A stretch of DNA of 57,195 nucleotides from Arthrobacter sp. SO3 (GCF_020532825.1 NZ_MQTS01000042.1:1-57195), one strand, 5' to 3'. Positions 41,693-52,174 are shown, numbered from the stretch's first letter. Numbers and translations are program-made. Notes: generated from the letters alone by a model not told the origin.

Positions 41693-42797
41693 GCCGTCGA
41701 TTGTCGCCGGGGGTGAGGAACCGGAGGAGCGGGTTATTGAGGCCGCCCTCAGGCCCAAGAACCTGCACGACTTCGTCGGCCAGCACCGGGTCCGCAAACA
41801 GCTCTCTCTCGTCCTGGAGGCCTCGCGCATGCGCGGCCGCAGCGCCGACCACGTCCTGCTCTCGGGCCCTCCCGGTCTGGGCAAGACCACACTGTCGATG
41901 ATCATCGCGGCCGAGATGAACGCCCCGCTGCGGATCAGCAGCGGACCTGCCATCCAGCACGCCGGGGACCTGGCGGCGATCCTGTCCTCGCTCTCCGAAG
42001 GGGAAGTGCTCTTCCTCGACGAGATCCACCGGATGTCCCGGCCTGCCGAGGAAATGCTTTACATGGCGATGGAGGACTTCCGGGTCGACATTGTCGTCGG
42101 CAAGGGTGCCGGTGCCACCGCGATCCCGCTGGAACTCCCGCCGTTCACCCTGGTGGGTGCCACCACCCGCGCCGGGCTCCTGCCCGGGCCGCTCCGGGAC
42201 CGTTTCGGTTTCACCGGCCACCTCGAGTTCTACTCCGTGGCCGAACTGGAACTCGTGCTCCGGCGGTCCGCCGGGCTCCTGGACCTCAAGGTCAATTCTG
42301 CCGGGTTCAGCGAGATCGCGGGGCGTTCGCGCGGCACGCCCCGTATCGCCAACCGGCTCCTGCGCCGGGTCCGCGACTGGGCGCTGGTGCACGGGATCGA
42401 GCAGATCGATGCCCGGGCCGCCTCCGCGGCGCTGGACATGTACGAAGTCGACAAACGCGGCCTGGACCGGCTCGACCGTGCCGTCCTCGAGGCCCTCATC
42501 ATGAAGTTCGGCGGAGGGCCGGTGGGACTGTCCACCCTGGCCATCGCGGTCGGTGAAGAGACCGAAACTGTGGAAACCGTCGCCGAGCCGTACCTCGTCC
42601 GTGAGGGGCTGCTGGGACGCACCCCGCGGGGGAGGATCGCACTCCCGCCTGCCTGGACACACCTGGGCTTCGCAGTGCCGCCCGGAATCTTCGCGCAGGA
42701 CCCGCTGGAACTCTTCCGGGTCGACGACGAGGTCACGGATCCGGAGGGCGGGCTGGGCCAGGACGCTGATCCGGAATGGATCCGTAACAGTCAATAG
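41685..42797 (+). CDS. ruvB: Holliday junction DNA helicase motor subunit RuvB
   Basis: The 370-residue AAA+ ATPase drives branch migration. It has [11 protein letters not shown], Walker [13 protein letters not shown], Walker [17 protein letters not shown], sensor 1 [11 protein letters not shown], the arginine finger PLRDRFGF and a winged-helix C-terminal domain with [13 protein letters not shown] at 41685 overlaps the ruvA end by eight bases. The last 35 residues extend past the usual end. Confidence 0.97.
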   Translation: MAEPSIVAGGEEPEERVIEAALRPKNLHDFVGQHRVRKQLSLVLEASRMRGRSADHVLLSGPPGLGKTTLSMIIAAEMNAPLRISSGPAIQHAGDLAAILSSLSEGEVLFLDEIHRMSRPAEEMLYMAMEDFRVDIVVGKGAGATAIPLELPPFTLVGATTRAGLLPGPLRDRFGFTGHLEFYSVAELELVLRRSAGLLDLKVNSAGFSEIAGRSRGTPRIANRLLRRVRDWALVHGIEQIDARAASAALDMYEVDKRGLDRLDRAVLEALIMKFGGGPVGLSTLAIAVGEETETVETVAEPYLVREGLLGRTPRGRIALPPAWTHLGFAVPPGIFAQDPLELFRVDDEVTDPEGGLGQDADPEWIRNSQ

Positions 42798-42979
42798 CAC
42801 CGCGCCGTAACCTTTTCCCTTTAGACTGGTATGACGCTCGGCACGTTCGGGTCTTTGTTTCTATGGGCGGGCCAGCACCTGGCCGCCGTCGGCTCGGCAT
42901 GAATCCCTGCCAGCCGGCCCGGAGCGAAACCGACGTTGCTGTAAAACCAGCTACGCAAGTACAGAACGGAATTATCCCT

Positions 42980-43444
42980 GTGTTCGGACTTATTTCTGCC
43001 CAGACCCAGCCGCAGGCCGGCGGCGGTATCGACATCATGACCATCCTGTTGTTCGCCATGCTTGGCGTCTTCGTCTTCATGATGTTCCGCCGCAATAAGA
43101 AGACCCAGCAGCAGCAGTCGCAGCTCCAGTCGAAGTTCGCACCCGGTGTTGAGGTCATGACGAGCTTTGGCCTGTACGGCCGCATCGTCGAAATCGACGA
43201 GGACGAGAACAAGGTCCTGCTGGAACTCTCCCCGGGCAACACCGCCACCGTGCACCGCCAGGCAGTCACGAAGATCGTCGAGCCGGTTGTCGCGGCCGAG
43301 GAGCCCACGGTCGTTCCCGACGACGCCTCCTCGCTCACCATCGACAAGGCCGGCAGCGACGCTCCGGTCAGCGAAGCCCCGCGCGTTGAGACGCCCGAAG
43401 AAACCCTGCGCCGCCTCAACAACGAAGGCAAGAAAGACAGCTAG
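42980..43444 (+). CDS. yajC: preprotein translocase accessory subunit YajC
   Basis: The 154-residue protein has one N-terminal membrane helix (IDIMTILLFAMLGVFVFMMF) followed by RRNKKTQQQQ and the YajC core FAPGVEVMTSFGLYGRIVEIDEDENKVLLEL. It associates with SecDF. The C-terminal 50 residues are acidic and poorly conserved. GTG at 42980 begins at the conserved position; the upstream 39 codons of open frame look non-coding. The ribosome binding site is weak. Its position before secD is the usual one. Confidence 0.92.
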   Translation: MFGLISAQTQPQAGGGIDIMTILLFAMLGVFVFMMFRRNKKTQQQQSQLQSKFAPGVEVMTSFGLYGRIVEIDEDENKVLLELSPGNTATVHRQAVTKIVEPVVAAEEPTVVPDDASSLTIDKAGSDAPVSEAPRVETPEETLRRLNNEGKKDS

Positions 43445-43485
43445 TCTGCCTGTTTGAGCTGTCCCGCGAAGTAACGGCTGCGGGC

Positions 43486-43523
43486 AACCGCCGGAGCGGG
43501 CCCGCCAGGGCCGCCCGGCGGTT
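43486..43523 (+). other. hairpin in the secD leader
   Basis: AACCGCCGG (43486-43494) is complementary to CCGGCGGTT (43515-43523). It lies between yajC and secD with no T tract after it. It could be a partial terminator, an mRNA-stabilising stem or have no role. Confidence 0.4.
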
Positions 43524-43550
43524 CCTCCGTAATTAATAGAAAGATCGACA

Positions 43551-45317
43551 ATGGCACGAACTGGCCCCAAAAACTCAGCCCTCAGGGTGCTGGTTTGGCT
43601 CGGCGTTATCCTCGCCGTCCTGACCGCCGCCCTGGCAGGCGGCAACATGGCCGGCCAGGCGAGCTGGTCTCCCAAGCTCGCCCTGGACCTTGAAGGCGGC
43701 ACCCAGATGATCCTGGCGCCCAAGGTTGAGGGCGGTTCGGACATCAACGAAGACCAGCTCAACCAGGCCGTGGCGATCATCCGCCAGCGCGTGGACGGTT
43801 CCGGCGTTGCGGAAGCTGAAATCAGCACGCAGTCCGGACGGAACGTCGTTGTCAGCCTCCCGGGCACACCGTCTAAGGAAACCCGTGCACTGATCCAGGC
43901 GTCCGCCGACATGAATTTCCGGCCGGTCCTGCAGGCCGGGCCCGGCGCAGCCGTCCCCGCGGAGTCCCTGACCCCGGAAGACCAGCTGCCCAAGCCCACC
44001 GCGGAGCCCACCAACGGCAGCGACATCAACTGGGTTACCCCCGAGATCTACAAGAAGTTCGAGACGCTTGACTGCGACAACCCCTCGCAGGACAAGCAGG
44101 AACGCTCCGACCCGGCCAAGCCGCTGGTCACCTGCGAACCGGCCTCCGCCAACTCCCCGGCGATCAAATACATCCTTGGCCCGGTTGAGGTCAAGGGCTC
44201 GATGATTTCGGGGTCCACCTTCCAGCTGCAGCGCGGCGCCCAGGGCGCGGTGACCAACGAGTGGGCTGTGAACATCCAGTTCAACGCGGAAGGCACCGCC
44301 AAGTTCAAGGAAGTCACCGAGCGGCTGTACCAGTTCTACGCCGCCGGCGGCGCCCAGGGCGGTTCGGATCCGAAGTCCCAGTTCGCGATCGTCCTTGACG
44401 ACCAGGTCATCTCCGCTCCGCGGTCCCTCGCCGTCATCACGGACGGCCGTCCGCAGATCACCGGCGGGTTCACCGAGAAGTCGGCCAAGGCCCTCTCGGA
44501 CCAGCTGCGCTTCGGCGCCCTGCCGATCAGCTTCGAGATCCAGAGCGAACAGCAGATTTCGGCGACCCTCGGGGGGGAGCAGCTCCGGATGGGTATGCTC
44601 GCCGGCCTGATCGGCCTGCTGCTTGTGGTGGTGTACTCGCTGTTCCAGTACCGGGCGCTGGGTCTGGTCACCGTCGCCTCCCTCGTGGTGGCCGGCGCGC
44701 TGACGTACCTGGCCATCTGTATCCTGGGCTGGACTGAGAACTACCGGTTGTCCCTCGCCGGCGTCGCAGGCATCATTGTGGCCATCGGCCAGACCGCTGA
44801 CTCGTTCATCGTCTACTTCGAACGCATCCGTGATGAGCTCCGTGAAGGACGCGGCCTCGTGTCGGCAGTCGAGAACGGCTGGAAGCGAGCCAAGCGCACC
44901 GTCCTGGCGTCCAAGGCCGTCAACCTCCTGGCCGCCCTGGTGCTGTACTTCGTGGCAGTGGGCAACGTCCGCGGCTTCGCCTTCACCCTCGGCCTGACGG
45001 CCATCGCCGACCTCATCGTCGTCTTTATGTTCACCCACCCGACCCTGCAGATGCTGGCCAAGACCAGATTCTTCGGGGAGGGCCACCGGTTCTCGGGACT
45101 GGATCCGAAGAGCCTCGGCGCCGTTCCCCTGTACCGGGGCGCGGGCCGGCTCCGCACTCCTGCGGACAAGCCGGCAGCTGCTGCCGCGCTCCGCGCCAAG
45201 AACACCGGCGCCACGGCTGAGGCCGAACGCCGGATGACCATTGCAGAACGACGCCTCGCGGAACGACAGGAACAGCTTGCTGGTTCCTCCAAGAGCACGT
45301 CCAAGGAGGGCAACTAA
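43551..45317 (+). CDS. secD: protein translocase subunit SecD
   Basis: The 588-residue membrane protein uses the proton gradient to help complete protein export. It has an N-terminal helix, the D1 motif LALDLEGGTQMIL, a large periplasmic-type domain to about residue 330, then five helices with IAIGQTADSFIVYFERIRDELREGR, the D-x-x-x-x-x-F-E-R-I-R-E-E type D5 signature. The C-terminal 90 residues are a charged Ala/Glu/Arg-rich cytoplasmic tail. Its stop directly abuts the secF start, so they are co-translated. Confidence 0.96.
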   Translation: MARTGPKNSALRVLVWLGVILAVLTAALAGGNMAGQASWSPKLALDLEGGTQMILAPKVEGGSDINEDQLNQAVAIIRQRVDGSGVAEAEISTQSGRNVVVSLPGTPSKETRALIQASADMNFRPVLQAGPGAAVPAESLTPEDQLPKPTAEPTNGSDINWVTPEIYKKFETLDCDNPSQDKQERSDPAKPLVTCEPASANSPAIKYILGPVEVKGSMISGSTFQLQRGAQGAVTNEWAVNIQFNAEGTAKFKEVTERLYQFYAAGGAQGGSDPKSQFAIVLDDQVISAPRSLAVITDGRPQITGGFTEKSAKALSDQLRFGALPISFEIQSEQQISATLGGEQLRMGMLAGLIGLLLVVVYSLFQYRALGLVTVASLVVAGALTYLAICILGWTENYRLSLAGVAGIIVAIGQTADSFIVYFERIRDELREGRGLVSAVENGWKRAKRTVLASKAVNLLAALVLYFVAVGNVRGFAFTLGLTAIADLIVVFMFTHPTLQMLAKTRFFGEGHRFSGLDPKSLGAVPLYRGAGRLRTPADKPAAAAALRAKNTGATAEAERRMTIAERRLAERQEQLAGSSKSTSKEGN

Positions 45318-46340
45318 ATGGCCAGCGGCTTCGCCAAATTCGGCAATGAACTCTACACGGGCAAGCGCTCGTACGACTTCGTGGAATCCAAGAAGATCTG
45401 GTTCCTGATCGCAGCCGTCCTCGTTGCGCTGTCGATCCTGCTGCCCGTCGCCAAAGGCGGGTTCAACCTCGGCATCGAATTCCGTGGCGGCTCGGAGTTC
45501 ACCGTCTCCAACGTGAAAACCACCGACGCTGCCATCGGCGAGAAAGCCGTCACGGACGTCGTTCCCGGCAGCATTCCGCGGGTGGCCAACGTCGCCGGCA
45601 ACACCATGCGCATCCAGACGGACAAGCTCTCCGACGATGAGACGCTGCAGATCAAGGAAGGCCTCACCAACGCCTACGGCGTGACCGAGAACGAGGTGAC
45701 GTCCACGTTCGTCGGCCCCACCTGGGGTGCTGACGTCACCAAGCAGGCACTGCTGGGCCTGGCGATCTTCGTCGGACTCGCCGCCGTGTTGATGGCGCTG
45801 TACTTCCGGACCTGGAAGATGTCCCTCTCGGCACTCGTGGGAATGCTCGTGACGATGTTCATCACGGCCGGCGTGTACGCCCTCAGCGATTTCGAAGTCA
45901 CGCCCTCGGCCATCATCGGCTTCCTGACCGTGCTGAGCTATTCGCTGTACGACACCGTGGTGGTCTTCGACAAGATCCGCGAGAACACCTCGGACCTGCA
46001 GGCCTCCACCCGGCGGACCTTCGGCGAGGAAGTCAACCTCGCTGTCAACCAGACCCTGGTCCGCTCCATCAACACCATGATGGTGGCCATCCTCCCGGTG
46101 GGTGCCATCCTGTTCATTGGCGCCGGGCTGCTGGGCGCCGGAACGCTGCGGGACCTCTCGCTGGCCTTGTTTGTGGGGATCCTGATCGGCACAGCGGCCA
46201 CGATCTTCATCGCTGCACCGCTCTACGCCTGGCTGCGGCAGGGCGAGCCGGAACTGGTCAAGCAGGCCCAGCGTGTGCACCAGCGCCGGACCCAGGCTGC
46301 CGCCAGGACCGACGCTGCGGCGGCGTCCGCCACGGCCTAG
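45318..46340 (+). CDS. secF: protein translocase subunit SecF
   Basis: The 340-residue membrane protein pairs with SecD. It shows FNLGIEFRGGSEFTV in the N-terminal extracytoplasmic domain, then helices including VLSYSLYDTVVVFDKIRENT, the SecF signature, and SINTMMVAILPVGAILF. The tail is Arg/Ala-rich. It starts immediately after the secD stop and is followed by a strong hairpin. Confidence 0.96.
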   Translation: MASGFAKFGNELYTGKRSYDFVESKKIWFLIAAVLVALSILLPVAKGGFNLGIEFRGGSEFTVSNVKTTDAAIGEKAVTDVVPGSIPRVANVAGNTMRIQTDKLSDDETLQIKEGLTNAYGVTENEVTSTFVGPTWGADVTKQALLGLAIFVGLAAVLMALYFRTWKMSLSALVGMLVTMFITAGVYALSDFEVTPSAIIGFLTVLSYSLYDTVVVFDKIRENTSDLQASTRRTFGEEVNLAVNQTLVRSINTMMVAILPVGAILFIGAGLLGAGTLRDLSLALFVGILIGTAATIFIAAPLYAWLRQGEPELVKQAQRVHQRRTQAAARTDAAAASATA

Positions 46341-46395
46341 CCGCAGCGGTCCAGCCGGACAGCTCAGCGCCGGGATGCCACCCGGCGGCCCCAAC

Positions 46396-46431
46396 GGGCC
46401 GGAGAACGTCATTCCTGACGCTCTCCGGCCC
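46396..46431 (+). terminator. hairpin after secF
   Basis: GGGCCGGAG (46396-46404) pairs with CTCCGGCCC (46423-46431), with CGTC/GACG pairing inside. It has no T run but is well placed as the end of the yajC-secDF transcript. Confidence 0.65.
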
Positions 46432-46513
46432 GTCGCCGTATCGCCGCCGGTTATCGATGTATCCTGCCGCGGGAATACACTGGAAGAATTAACGGGTTCG
46501 GAGAGGTGCTCCA

Positions 46514-48907
46514 TTGGAAGAACGTTCGACGCCGGTGCCAGCAGCGCCGGTGGATAAGGCCGCAGGCCAGGGTTCACAGACTGGTGTGGTGGCTCCGGGA
46601 CGCGCCGAACCGCCGGTCCCCGTGGACAGCTCCGGAGCACGCCCGACTTTCCCCGGCCGGCGTGAGCGCACCCGCTCCCGGCTTGCCCGGCTGACCGGGC
46701 GCGGCGCCCCCGCGTATTCCCCCATTCTCGAGCCTCTGCTGCGCACCGTACGCGCCAACAACCCCAAAGAGGACTTCGACCTCATCCAGCGCGCCTTCGT
46801 TGTGGCGGAGACCTGCCACCGCGGCCAGAAGCGCAAGAGCGGCGATCCCTACATCACCCACCCGGTCGCGGTGGCCACCATCCTGGCCGAGCTGGGTCTC
46901 AGCGGGACCACCCTGGCCGCGGCGCTCCTGCACGACACCGTCGAGGACACTTCCTACACCCTGGATGACCTGAAGGCCGACTTCGGGCCGGAAGTCGCCA
47001 TGCTGGTTGACGGGGTCACCAAACTGGACAAGGTCAGTTTCGGCGAGGCCGCGCAGTCGGAGACCGTGCGCAAGATGGTTGTTGCCATGGCCAAGGACAT
47101 TCGGGTCCTCATGATCAAGCTGGCCGACCGGCTGCACAACGCCAGGACGTGGCGTTTCGTCTCGGCCGAGTCCTCGGCACGCAAGGCCCGGGAAACCCTG
47201 GAAATCTTCGCCCCGCTGGCGCACCGGCTCGGCATGAACACCATTAAGTGGGAACTGGAAGACCTCTCCTTCGCGGCCCTGTACCCGAAGGTTTACGAGG
47301 AAATCGTGCGGATGGTGGGGGACCGGACGCCCGAGCGCGAAAAGAACCTCTCCGTCATCCGCGACCAGATCACCGAGGACCTGCGCGCGGCCAAGATCAA
47401 GGCCACCATCACGGGCCGGCCAAAGCACTACTACTCCATCTACCAAAAAATGATCGTCCGGGACAAGGACTTCGACGACATCAACGACCTGATGGGCGTC
47501 CGGGTCCTGGTCGACTCCGTCCGGGACTGTTACGCGGCACTGGGCGCCATGCATTCGCGCTGGAACCCCCTCCCGGGGCGGTTCAAGGACTACATAGCGA
47601 TGCCCAAATTCAACATGTACCAGTCCCTGCACACCACGGTGATCGGCCCGGGCGGCAAACCCGTGGAGATCCAGATCCGCACCCATGAGATGCACCGCCG
47701 CGCCGAATACGGCGTCGCCGCGCACTGGAAGTACAAGGACCAGCCGAACCGTACGGCGGCCGGCCCGGGAAGCCCGCGCGACGGCGACATGGGCTGGCTC
47801 CGGTCCCTGGTGGACTGGCAGCAGGAAACCTCGGACCCGGGTGAGTTCCTCGACTCGCTGCGCTTTGAAATCAACGCCCGCGAAGTCTTCGTCTTCACTC
47901 CGAAGGGCGAGGTCATGGCCCTTCCCGCCGGCTCCACGCCCGTGGACTTCGCCTATGCGGTCCACACCGAGGTGGGCCACCGGACCATCGGTGCGCGCGT
48001 CAACGGCAAGCTGGTCCCGCTCAACAGCGAACTGAACCACGGCGACTGGGTGGAGATCTTCACCTCCAAGGCTGAAGGTGCCGGCCCCAGCCAGGACTGG
48101 CAGCACTTCGTCAAGAGTGCCCGCGCCCGCAACAAGATCAGGCAATGGTTCAGTAAGGAACGCCGCGAGGAGTCGATCGACCGCGGCAAGGAGCTGCTGA
48201 CCAAGGCGATGCGCAAGCAGAACCTCCCGCTGCAGCGCCTGATGACGCACGACGCCCTCGCCGCGATAGCCGAGGACTTCAAATACGTCGACATCTCCGG
48301 CCTCTACGCCGGCGTCGGTGACGGCCATACCTCCGCCCAGTCCGTCATGGAACGCCTTGTGGAGAGCCTGGGCGGCAATGACACCCCCGAGGACGACCTC
48401 AGCGAGGTCTCCATCCCGACCCAGGTCACCAAAACCCGGTACTCCGATTCCGGTGTCGTGGTGCGCGGCGTGGGCGACGTCTGGGTCAAGCTGGCCCGCT
48501 GCTGCACCCCGGTGCCGCCTGATCCGATCCTGGGCTTCGTCACCCGCGGCTCCGGCGTCTCCGTGCACCGGACGGACTGCACCAACGTCAGCGGACTGCG
48601 GGAGCAGCCGGACCGGATTGTCGAAGTCGAATGGGCACCCACCCAGTCGAGCGTGTTCCTGGTCGAAATCCAGGTCGAAGCACTCGACCGCAAGTCCCTG
48701 CTCTCGGACGTGACCCGGATCCTGTCGGAGAACCACGTGAACATTCTGGCGGCCAGTGTGCACACCTCCACGGACCGGGTGGCCATCTCCAAGTTCGCCT
48801 TCGAAATGGGCGACCCCAAGTACCTGAGCCACGTCCTGAGCGCTGTCCGCCGCATCGACGGGGTCTTCGACGTTTACCGCACCACCGGCAACCGGCGGCG
48901 CAGCTGA
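46514..48907 (+). CDS. bifunctional (p)ppGpp synthetase/hydrolase (RSH)
   Basis: The 797-residue protein makes and degrades the stringent-response alarmone. The hydrolase domain has [23 protein letters not shown] (HD and ED) and [11 protein letters not shown], so hydrolysis is likely intact. The synthetase domain has [24 protein letters not shown] and [17 protein letters not shown] follows ([15 protein letters not shown]), then a conserved-cysteine region ([30 protein letters not shown]) and a C-terminal ACT domain. TTG at 46514 has GGAGAGG upstream. Called Rel or RelA in actinobacteria. Confidence 0.96.
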   Translation: MEERSTPVPAAPVDKAAGQGSQTGVVAPGRAEPPVPVDSSGARPTFPGRRERTRSRLARLTGRGAPAYSPILEPLLRTVRANNPKEDFDLIQRAFVVAETCHRGQKRKSGDPYITHPVAVATILAELGLSGTTLAAALLHDTVEDTSYTLDDLKADFGPEVAMLVDGVTKLDKVSFGEAAQSETVRKMVVAMAKDIRVLMIKLADRLHNARTWRFVSAESSARKARETLEIFAPLAHRLGMNTIKWELEDLSFAALYPKVYEEIVRMVGDRTPEREKNLSVIRDQITEDLRAAKIKATITGRPKHYYSIYQKMIVRDKDFDDINDLMGVRVLVDSVRDCYAALGAMHSRWNPLPGRFKDYIAMPKFNMYQSLHTTVIGPGGKPVEIQIRTHEMHRRAEYGVAAHWKYKDQPNRTAAGPGSPRDGDMGWLRSLVDWQQETSDPGEFLDSLRFEINAREVFVFTPKGEVMALPAGSTPVDFAYAVHTEVGHRTIGARVNGKLVPLNSELNHGDWVEIFTSKAEGAGPSQDWQHFVKSARARNKIRQWFSKERREESIDRGKELLTKAMRKQNLPLQRLMTHDALAAIAEDFKYVDISGLYAGVGDGHTSAQSVMERLVESLGGNDTPEDDLSEVSIPTQVTKTRYSDSGVVVRGVGDVWVKLARCCTPVPPDPILGFVTRGSGVSVHRTDCTNVSGLREQPDRIVEVEWAPTQSSVFLVEIQVEALDRKSLLSDVTRILSENHVNILAASVHTSTDRVAISKFAFEMGDPKYLSHVLSAVRRIDGVFDVYRTTGNRRRS

Positions 48908-48943
48908 CGTCAGCTGCCGCCGGGCCGTCCGCGGGGCCCGTCC

Positions 48944-49549
48944 TCAGGGTGCCGGGCCGGCCTGCACGCGTTCAAGTTTCGCCAGGGCTGCCCTCTTGTG
49001 CGGCATCCTTGGAGCAGCCTCCACAGCGAGCATAAGTAGCCGGAGGCGCAGGCCCAGTTCGGGCCTGGCCAGGAGGGACCGCAGCGCCGGCACGGCCCGT
49101 TCGGGGTCCACATGCAGGGCGATGTCCACTGAGGTCCGCAGCGGGCTGGAGACCATCAGCCCGCCCAGGCTCACGACATCGTACGGACCCAGGCGCACCT
49201 CGTGCAGGGTGCAGCCACGGGTGGACCTGAGACTGGAAATCCGCCGGCTGGCATCCACGAGCAGCGCGAGCCGGTCCGGTTCGGCGGCGCAGCCGTAGAT
49301 CCAGGCCGCCGTCATCCTGCCCGCGACAACCCGCTGGCGGATGGCCGGACGAATGAGGATGGACGCTGCCCGGGCCCGGAGCTGCGGTGTGGGCCGTGTT
49401 CCGGGAGTCAGGTAGCCCTGCTGGGAGAGCTGCGTCAGCACGCCGTCGGACGCCATCGCCTGAAGCTCGGGCCAGGAGAAAAGTGCCCCGGGGGAGTACA
49501 GCTCTGGTGGCGGCGGGTCCGGCGCGGCGGGGCCTGGAACAATGACCAT
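48944..49549 (-). CDS. AbiEi antitoxin-like orphan protein
   Basis: The 201-residue protein resembles the actinobacterial AbiEi/winged-helix antitoxin-like family. It has an N-terminal helix-turn-helix-like region (FSWPELQAMASDGVLTQLSQQGYLTPG), a middle with MTAAWIYGCAAEPDRLALLVDASRRIS, and VVSLGGLMVSSPLRTSVDIALHVDPERAVPALRSLLARPEL. No AbiEii-type nucleotidyltransferase toxin is adjacent, so a toxin-antitoxin role is unproven; a regulator is possible. The ATG at 49549 starts MVIVPGPAAPDPP. It is downstream of the DUF349 gene but beyond a strong terminator. Confidence 0.5.
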   Translation of the reverse strand: MVIVPGPAAPDPPPPELYSPGALFSWPELQAMASDGVLTQLSQQGYLTPGTRPTPQLRARAASILIRPAIRQRVVAGRMTAAWIYGCAAEPDRLALLVDASRRISSLRSTRGCTLHEVRLGPYDVVSLGGLMVSSPLRTSVDIALHVDPERAVPALRSLLARPELGLRLRLLMLAVEAAPRMPHKRAALAKLERVQAGPAP

Positions 49550-49582
49550 ACGGCCATAGTGTCCGGTCCGTGGAAAAGCCAA

Positions 49583-49624
49583 CAGGCCCCGTGCCGGTCA
49601 TGTGGATAACCGGTACGGGGCCTG
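49583..49624 (-). terminator. intrinsic terminator after the DUF349 gene
   Basis: A 16-bp stem with one mismatch (49583-49598 with 49609-49624) and a 10-nt loop lies 32 bp beyond the DUF349 stop on the minus strand and ahead of the AbiEi-like gene. Confidence 0.85.
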
Positions 49625-49656
49625 GGTCAAGCAGTTCGCTGCCTATTGGATGGCGG

Positions 49657-51300
49657 CTAGGAAAGCTCGCTCGCTGACTTCTCCAGCTGTTCCAGCCATG
49701 CCTCGCGGGCCTCGAGGGCTTCCTTGGCGGCCTTGATTTTGCGCTCGTCGCCGGCCTTCTCGGCCTTGGCGAGGTCATCCCGGAGCCCGGCGATGGCCGA
49801 TTCCAGCTGCGTCAGCGCGCTGTTGGTGCGGGCTTTCGTCTCCGGGTTGGACCGCTTCCAGTTCTCGTCTTCGGCGTGGCGGACGGCGTCCTCGACCTTC
49901 CGCAGCCCGGCTTCAACCCGTGCCATGTCAGCGCGGGGAACCTTGCCGGCCTCTTCCCAGCGGTCGCGGATGGACTGGAGCGCCTTCTTGGTGGCGGCGA
50001 GGTCCTTGATCGGGAGGAGCTCGCTGGCTTCCGCCAGCAGGGCTTCCTTCACCACGAGGTTGGCGCCGTATTCCTGGTCGATTTCGTCGTTGGCTGCCTG
50101 CCGGTGGGTGAAGAAGACGTCCTGGGCGGCACGGAACCGTGCCCAGAGGGCGTCGTCGTCCTTGCGGCTGGCGCGCGGTGAGGCCTTCCACTCGTCCATC
50201 AGGCGGCGGTATTCGCCGGCGGCAAAACCCCAGTCGGTCGAGGAGGACAGTTCTTCCGCCTCGGCGATCAGCTTCTCCTTGACAGCCTTGGCTGCCGAGT
50301 TGGTGCTGTCCAGCTGGGAGAAGTACGCGCGGCGGTGGCGGTCAAAGACCGTACGGGCGGCACGGAAGCGCTTCCAGAGGGCGTCCTCGTTGCTGCGGCC
50401 GAGCCGGACGCCGCTCTTCTGCGCGGTCTTCCAGCTCTCGAACAGTTCGTTCATCCGGGCGCTGGAGGTCTTCCACTGGATCTGGGCCGGGTCGTGGCCT
50501 GCGATCTCCTCGGCCTCGGCGACGATGGCCTCGCGGGCGGCCAGCTCGGCAGCGCGGACTGCGTCGTGTTCGGCCTTCTCGGCCTTTTCGAGATCGGAGA
50601 TCTGCGTCGCGAGAGTGTCCAGGCGGGCCTCGGCGGAGCGGATGTCGCCCACCATGTTGCGCTCGGCCAGCTGCTCGCGCAGGTGCGTGACGGTCTTCTG
50701 CATGTCCGTGCTGGGTGCCTTGGAGCTGACGCGCTGTTCCAGCAGGAGAATCTGGGCGGTGACGTCGTCGTACTTCCGGGCGAAGTAGCCCAGGGCCTCG
50801 TCATCGCTGACACCCGGGTACTGGCCGACAGTGTGTTCCTCGGCATCGACGGTCAGGAACACGTGGCCGTCGCCTTCAACACGGCCCCAGCGTGCGGCTT
50901 CGGCCAGCGAGGCTGCGGAGGACACCGACGCCGGCGCGGCGGCCGGAGCTGCCGGTGAGGGCTTGGCCTTCGGCCGGGCAGCGAAGGCTGCCGGTGACGG
51001 CGCGGGGCGAGCGGCGGCGGGAGCCTCGGGTGCGGCCGGAGCCTCGGCGGCAGCCGCCGCTGCGGTCTCCTCGGCGGGAGCCTCGCTGCTGGCCCCGGCG
51101 TCGGCCGGAGCCTCCGCTGCGGTCTCGCCGGCGGGAGCCGCGGCATCGGCCGCAGTGGCCTCCGCGTCCGGCCCGGTTGCCGTCTCTGGCGCCGTGTTGG
51201 TGGGAGTGTCGGTCGCCTGCGCTGTCACCGAAGCCTCAGCTTCGGTTTCGTTGGCAGCTGCTGCTGACACTGTTTCGTCGGATTTCTGACTGTCTGTCAC
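49657..51300 (-). CDS. DUF349 domain protein
   Basis: The 547-residue protein has a 130-residue Ala/Glu/Pro-rich disordered N terminus, then a helical region with repeated DUF349 units, recognised by WKTAQKSGVRLGRSNEDALWKRFRAARTVFDRHR and WKASPRASRKDDDALWARFRAAQDVFFTHR, and long coiled-coil-like segments up to the C terminus. DUF349 proteins are common in actinobacteria; their function is not established. GTG at 51300 is chosen because the product then begins TDSQKSDETVS; the ribosome binding site is weak. It is downstream of a cyclophilin gene on the same strand. Confidence 0.85.
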   Translation of the reverse strand: MTDSQKSDETVSAAAANETEAEASVTAQATDTPTNTAPETATGPDAEATAADAAAPAGETAAEAPADAGASSEAPAEETAAAAAAEAPAAPEAPAAARPAPSPAAFAARPKAKPSPAAPAAAPASVSSAASLAEAARWGRVEGDGHVFLTVDAEEHTVGQYPGVSDDEALGYFARKYDDVTAQILLLEQRVSSKAPSTDMQKTVTHLREQLAERNMVGDIRSAEARLDTLATQISDLEKAEKAEHDAVRAAELAAREAIVAEAEEIAGHDPAQIQWKTSSARMNELFESWKTAQKSGVRLGRSNEDALWKRFRAARTVFDRHRRAYFSQLDSTNSAAKAVKEKLIAEAEELSSSTDWGFAAGEYRRLMDEWKASPRASRKDDDALWARFRAAQDVFFTHRQAANDEIDQEYGANLVVKEALLAEASELLPIKDLAATKKALQSIRDRWEEAGKVPRADMARVEAGLRKVEDAVRHAEDENWKRSNPETKARTNSALTQLESAIAGLRDDLAKAEKAGDERKIKAAKEALEAREAWLEQLEKSASELS

Positions 51301-51361
51301 CGCTAGAAGTCTTTCGCTTGGAGGGAAATACCGGGGCCGTGGCCCAGAGGGCAACGGCTGG

Positions 51362-52174
51362 TTACTTCAGAGAGAACGAGTCTATCGTGACTGGTTCCGC
51401 GGGGGCGCCGTCTGTGGCGTTATCACCGGGTTTTAGTCCGGCGGCCGCAATATTTTCCACCACATCCAGGCCGGACGTCACCTTCCCCACCACGGTGTAG
51501 CCGCCTGCGGCATCGGCCGGAATGACGGTGTCCTTGTACACGATGAAGAACTGGGTGCCGTTGCCGTAGGCGTTTCCGCCGCTTCTGGCGACGGCGATGG
51601 TCCCGGCCGGGTACTTGTTGTCCGGGGGAGTGTTCTCCAGCGGGCCCCAGGTGTAGCTCGGATCGCTGCTGCCGTCGCCGGCCTTGGAGCCGCACTGCAG
51701 CACGCCGAACGCCTCGGCCGTGGTGAGCCGGTGGCAGTTCAGCCCGGCGTAGAAATTCTGGTCCGCAAGGGACTTGAAGACGGCGGCCGCCTGGGGTGCC
51801 TTGGTGCCGTCCAGTTCGACGCCGAGCGTGCCGCTGTTGAGCTTGAGCTCGCCGGTGAAGGTCTGGCCGGCGGCCGTTTCAGGCTTCGGGATGTTGTCGG
51901 CGTTGCTGGGGGAGGCCGACGGCGTGGCTTCCGGCGTGGCGGACGGGGTGGTGAGCCCGGCCTGGGCGGCAGCGTATTCGGCCTCGGTTGGATTGGAGGA
52001 GAAGACCGTCAGCTGCAGCACCAGCGCAACGGCGACCGCGGCCGTTCCGGCGCCAACGGCGAGGACGTTGTCACGCTTCCGGCGATGGTCCTGCTCCTTG
52101 CGCAGCTCGCGCTTAGCCTCCATTTGCTGGACGCGCCGCTTGGCTTCGCGGGCGCTCCGTGAACTGGCCGCCAA
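51362..52174 (-). CDS. membrane-anchored cyclophilin-type peptidyl-prolyl isomerase
   Basis: The 270-residue protein has a highly basic cytoplasmic start (REAKRRVQQMEAKRELRKEQDHRRKRDN), one membrane helix (about residues 37-58) and an extracytoplasmic cyclophilin domain: LGVELDGTKAPQAAAVFKSLADQNFYAGLNCHRLT, PAGTIAVARSGGNAYGNGTQFFIVY and GGYTVVGKVTSGLDVVENIA. It probably speeds proline isomerisation of exported proteins. TTG at 52174 has AGGAGG upstream. Its usual neighbours, rsh and hisS, are present; it diverges from hisS. Confidence 0.9.
   Translation of the reverse strand: MAASSRSAREAKRRVQQMEAKRELRKEQDHRRKRDNVLAVGAGTAAVAVALVLQLTVFSSNPTEAEYAAAQAGLTTPSATPEATPSASPSNADNIPKPETAAGQTFTGELKLNSGTLGVELDGTKAPQAAAVFKSLADQNFYAGLNCHRLTTAEAFGVLQCGSKAGDGSSDPSYTWGPLENTPPDNKYPAGTIAVARSGGNAYGNGTQFFIVYKDTVIPADAAGGYTVVGKVTSGLDVVENIAAAGLKPGDNATDGAPAEPVTIDSFSLK

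Noticed and set aside
43575..46640. 1021-codon open frame antisense to secD-secF
   Set aside because: It spans two well-supported genes and their gap, and its translation has no recognisable fold.
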